A DNA stretch of 37,746 bases from Pseudomonadota bacterium (GTDB lineage: Bacteria; Desulfobacterota; Desulfarculia; Desulfarculales; Desulfarculaceae). Below, piece after piece: positions 35,655 through 37,746 of the stretch (positions are counted from its first letter, which is position 1; each line of letters begins with the position of its first letter). A model generated the notes under the pieces. That model was not told where the DNA came from. It searched no databases and was given only the letters and a program-made list of their open reading frames with translations. Where the stretch lies: NCBI GenBank assembly GCA_018819925.1, contig JAHJPG010000093.1, positions 1-37,746 on the forward strand. The letters run 5' to 3'. The position numbers and the translations under genes are program-made.

Positions 35655-35959
35655 ATGGAGCAGGCGGCGGCCAGGGCGGCCACGCCGTCCACCTTTAGCC
35701 AGCGAAAACGCCAGAAACCGCCCAGGCTGATGTATAGCCGGGGGCCCGACAGCATCAGGCCACGCTGCAGAAACAATTCCACGCCGTCCACCTCATGCCG
35801 GTTGAAAAGGTGCATCTGATCCTGCTCCGGCGGCTGGGGCGCGAACCGCGCCCCGGTGGCGGGGGCTCAACCGCCGGTGCGGGCGGGAGGCATGATGGTC
35901 AATTGGCCGCCGTGGGCGGCCAGCCATTCGCGGGCCTGGGGTGTGATCTCTACGCGCAT
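35651..35959 (-). CDS. Probable HesB-like (CC/Se-motif) selenoprotein with in-frame UGA
   Basis: From the ATG at 35959 (preceded by GAGGTG) the frame encodes 102 residues if the TGA at 35869-35867 is read as selenocysteine (residue 31), and ends at TAG 35653-35651. The start MRVEITPQAREWLAAHGGQL, the TGG-U-AP segment, HEVDGVELFLQRGL and the end LYISLGGFWRFRWLKVDGV resemble small HesB-like proteins in which a Cys-Cys or Cys-Sec site follows a GG-LTI strand. The reading continues with good coding character after the UGA, and a hairpin with a G-containing loop stands 20 bases behind it. Function is unknown, perhaps metal or cluster binding. Ordinary gene calling would split or miss it. Confidence 0.75.
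35836..35854 (-). promoter_or_regulatory. SECIS-like hairpin behind the UGA codon
   Basis: On the minus strand GGGGCGCG and CGCGCCCC pair perfectly over 8 bases around a GTT loop. Exactly 20 bases lie between the UGA and the loop. Bacterial SECIS elements need a stem-loop at about this distance with a G at the start of the loop. The position and loop fit, but GC-rich DNA makes hairpins common. Confidence 0.55.
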
Positions 35960-36108
35960 GGACACCTCGTGGGGTTTATCGGGATACCGAATGCCATCCT
36001 GCTTGTACTATTGTACCAGGCGGGTTTTCCTCCGCCAGAGCAGGATCAATTGCATTCTCCCAGCCCCCGCCTTCACAATATAACAAGAACCTGTTGGCGA
36101 GGAGTTAC

Positions 36109-36291
36109 ATGAGCAATGCACAACGGGAAGAGTTGTTGGCTCTGCGCCTTAGGCTGATCGAGGAAGTGGAGCAGGCCCGGGCCGCCCTGCCGGCCCACTC
36201 GGTGCGCCCCTGGCAATGGCAGCGGGTGGAGGACGCCGAAGAGGCCTTGGCCGAAGTTGACCGCCAACTGAAAGCCCTGGAGGAGGCCTAG
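36109..36291 (+). CDS. Small helical protein of unknown function
   Basis: A 60-residue protein from the ATG at 36109, which follows GAGGAGTTAC. It is rich in Glu, Leu, Arg and Ala ([20 protein letters not shown], then [24 protein letters not shown]), so it should form two amphipathic helices joined by [12 protein letters not shown], perhaps a helical hairpin that dimerises. No signal peptide or catalytic motif is visible. It is divergent from the UGA-containing gene across 149 bases. I know no function for it; the clear ribosome site and coding pattern support it as real. Confidence 0.7.
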   Translation: MSNAQREELLALRLRLIEEVEQARAALPAHSVRPWQWQRVEDAEEALAEVDRQLKALEEA

Positions 36292-36310
36292 CCAAAAGAT
36301 TCCACACCAG

Positions 36311-36365
36311 CGGGAAGGTTTTTCCCGGTCACCCGCCCTTGGCGCATAAGTTTTATGCGCCAAGG
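36311..36365. terminator. Two consecutive hairpins after the small helical protein gene
   Basis: CGGGAA/TTCCCG (36311-36327) is followed by a perfect 13-base stem, CCTTGGCGCATAA against TTATGCGCCAAGG, with a 3-base loop (36337-36365). Neither is followed by a T run. Together they probably end transcription of the 36109-36291 gene or insulate the multicopper oxidase gene. Confidence 0.5.
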
Positions 36366-36518
36366 CCAAGCCCCGGTTCTCCCCCCAAGACGGCCCTCCT
36401 GTATATCACCTCGATAATACTACACATTACTAGCCGGGGCGGGTCAGGGCGGCTCTTGGCACGAGTGCTGCTACTGATAAAGGATGCAACGGCAACCCTT
36501 AACCTTGGATCACCAGAC

Positions 36519-37746
36519 ATGGACTACACCCGCCGCAGTTTCTTGAAGGCCTCGCTGGGCGCCCTGGCCGGGGCCACCGCCGGGGGCCTCTGGGCCGTGC
36601 CGGGGCTGGCGGCGGCGGACCACCGGGTGGAGCTGGTGGCCCAGCCGGCTCGGATCAACCTGGGAAGGGGACCTGAATTCAATGCATTGGCGTACAACGG
36701 CCAGACGCCGGGACCAGTCATCAGGGTGCGGGAGGGCCAGAGCCTGCGGGTGTCTTTAAAAAACCGCCTACCTCGACCCACCACCATCCATTGGCACGGC
36801 CTTCCCGTGCCCAATCCCATGGACGGAGTCCCAGGGCTTACCCAGGCCGCCGTGCCCCCGGGCGAGAGCTTCACCTACCAGTTCACCGCCCGCCCGGCGG
36901 GCACTTATTTTTACCACTCCCATTTCGGATACCAGCTTGACCAGGGCCTCTACGGCGCCCTGATCGTGGAGCCGGTCCGGCCCCTGGGCGGCTGGGACCG
37001 CGAAGAGGTGTTGTTGCTGGCCGACTGGGTGATGGCCGACGGCGGGGGAGCCGCCCCGGTGCCCCGGCGCGCGGCCATGGGCGGCATGATGGGCGGCGCC
37101 AACGCCCCCGGCGCGCCGCTGGCCGAGCCCTATTACCAGGGCTACGCCGTAAACGGGCGTCTCTACCCTTCCGGCCCGCCGCTCAAGGTGAAAAAAGGCG
37201 ACAAGGTGCGCCTGCGCCTCATCAACGCCTCCTCGTCCACCAGCTACGACCTTGGCCTGGCCGGCCACCGGCTCACCGTCTTGGCCCTGGACGGACAGGC
37301 GGTGACCCCGGCGGTATTCGACGTGGTGCGCCTGGCCATGGGCGAGAGGGTGGACGTGGAGTTCACGGCCGATAACCCCGGGGCCTGGCTGCTCCAGGCC
37401 CACGACAGCGGCCAGGGCGAAAGCGGCCTGGCCCTGGCCGTGGTCTACGCCGGCTCCGAGAACCGCGCTCCGGTGGGGCCCCGCTTCCACCCTGGCCTGA
37501 GCCTGGCCACCTACTGGGACCTGGCCGCCGCCCTGCCGGTGGCCCACCCCGCCGGGCAGCCCCAGCGCTGGTATCGCCAAACCCTGAGCGGGGGGATGCA
37601 CTCGCCCTACTGGAGCATTAACGGCAAGAGATACCCGGACAGCGAACGCCTGGCCGTGGCCCCGGGGGAAAAGGTGCGCCTGAGCTACTTCAACCGCAGC
37701 ATGATGCCCCACCCCATGCATCTGCACGGGCATTTTTTCCGGGTGA
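36519..37746 (+). CDS. Tat-exported multicopper oxidase (3' end outside the window)
   Basis: The 409 visible codons start at the ATG at 36519. A twin-arginine signal ([20 protein letters not shown], cleavage near GLAAA) sends the folded protein out of the cytoplasm. Copper-binding motifs appear in order: [16 protein letters not shown] (HWH), [16 protein letters not shown] (HSH) and, at the end, [10 protein letters not shown] (HxxHxH). The final motif with the type 1 copper Cys is beyond the window. A Met-rich stretch [12 protein letters not shown] near residue 190 resembles copper-binding inserts of CueO- or CopA-like oxidases. Likely roles are copper tolerance or metal oxidation, which need oxygen or another acceptor and are notable in an anaerobe. 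Confidence 0.94.
   Translation, partial: MDYTRRSFLKASLGALAGATAGGLWAVPGLAAADHRVELVAQPARINLGRGPEFNALAYNGQTPGPVIRVREGQSLRVSLKNRLPRPTTIHWHGLPVPNPMDGVPGLTQAAVPPGESFTYQFTARPAGTYFYHSHFGYQLDQGLYGALIVEPVRPLGGWDREEVLLLADWVMADGGGAAPVPRRAAMGGMMGGANAPGAPLAEPYYQGYAVNGRLYPSGPPLKVKKGDKVRLRLINASSSTSYDLGLAGHRLTVLALDGQAVTPAVFDVVRLAMGERVDVEFTADNPGAWLLQAHDSGQGESGLALAVVYAGSENRAPVGPRFHPGLSLATYWDLAAALPVAHPAGQPQRWYRQTLSGGMHSPYWSINGKRYPDSERLAVAPGEKVRLSYFNRSMMPHPMHLHGHFFRV

Overview
The window looks like part of the genome of an anaerobic, probably sulfate-reducing member of the Desulfobacterota; a Desulfarculus-like lineage is a guess. The reasons are an ATP-dependent aryl-CoA reductase/2-hydroxyacyl-CoA dehydratase-type gene set, many CoA-thioester genes, both DctPQM-type and TAXI-type TRAP transporters, and selenocysteine use (a UGA-containing gene and a fragment of tRNA-Sec). 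No taxonomic marker gene is present.

Layout. 1-300: two transposase fragments (IS256 start, IS3 end). 368-3999, minus strand: an operon reading STAS protein, broken fadB-like gene, alpha-methylacyl-CoA racemase/CoA-transferase family protein, acyl-CoA synthetase. 4225-7389, plus strand: a sigma-54 activator with an unusual TPR front end, divergent from the STAS operon. 7386-11484, minus strand: four tightly packed genes (two BcrA/BadF-type ATPases and two HgdB/BcrB/BcrC-type subunits) in the order O-N-Q-P, preceded by a possible sigma-54 promoter, and behind them the dctP-dctQ-dctM TRAP operon (11563-14496). 14950-16170: a graveyard of IS21-type end repeats, a dead IS3 element and a scrap of an HMG-CoA-lyase-like gene. 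16524-27655, plus strand: one long catabolic operon (cupin, TAXI receptor, fused TRAP permease, racemase-like protein, carboxyltransferase, acyl-CoA dehydrogenase, acyl-CoA synthetase, thiolase) that ends at a hairpin terminator. 27819-28508: a GntR/FCD repressor. 28733-30256: a non-coding stretch with the 3' half of a tRNA-Sec gene, an IS110 transposase and a REP-like palindrome. 30263-37746: much more GC-rich, apparently ordinary chromosomal genes (GNAT, membrane protein, M16 protease, small lipoprotein, MFS transporter, UGA-containing small protein, small coiled protein, Tat-exported multicopper oxidase cut by the window end).

How it works together (inference): two import-and-activation modules sit back to back. 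The left one imports an organic acid by DctPQM, activates it with the CoA ligase and passes it to an ATP-driven radical reductase or dehydratase, under the sigma-54 activator. The right one imports an acid by TAXI-TRAP, makes the CoA ester, epimerises it, and carries out carboxyl transfer or decarboxylation, dehydrogenation and thiolysis. The same short palindrome TTGTCGACA lies between the -35 and -10 boxes of the promoter before the right operon and of the gntR promoter, so the GntR protein probably controls both.

The most interesting points are the shared operator, the loss of two expected cluster cysteines from one reductase subunit, the probable selenoprotein at 35651-35959 with a SECIS-like hairpin that ordinary gene calling would miss, and the truncated tRNA-Sec that marks an old integration point.
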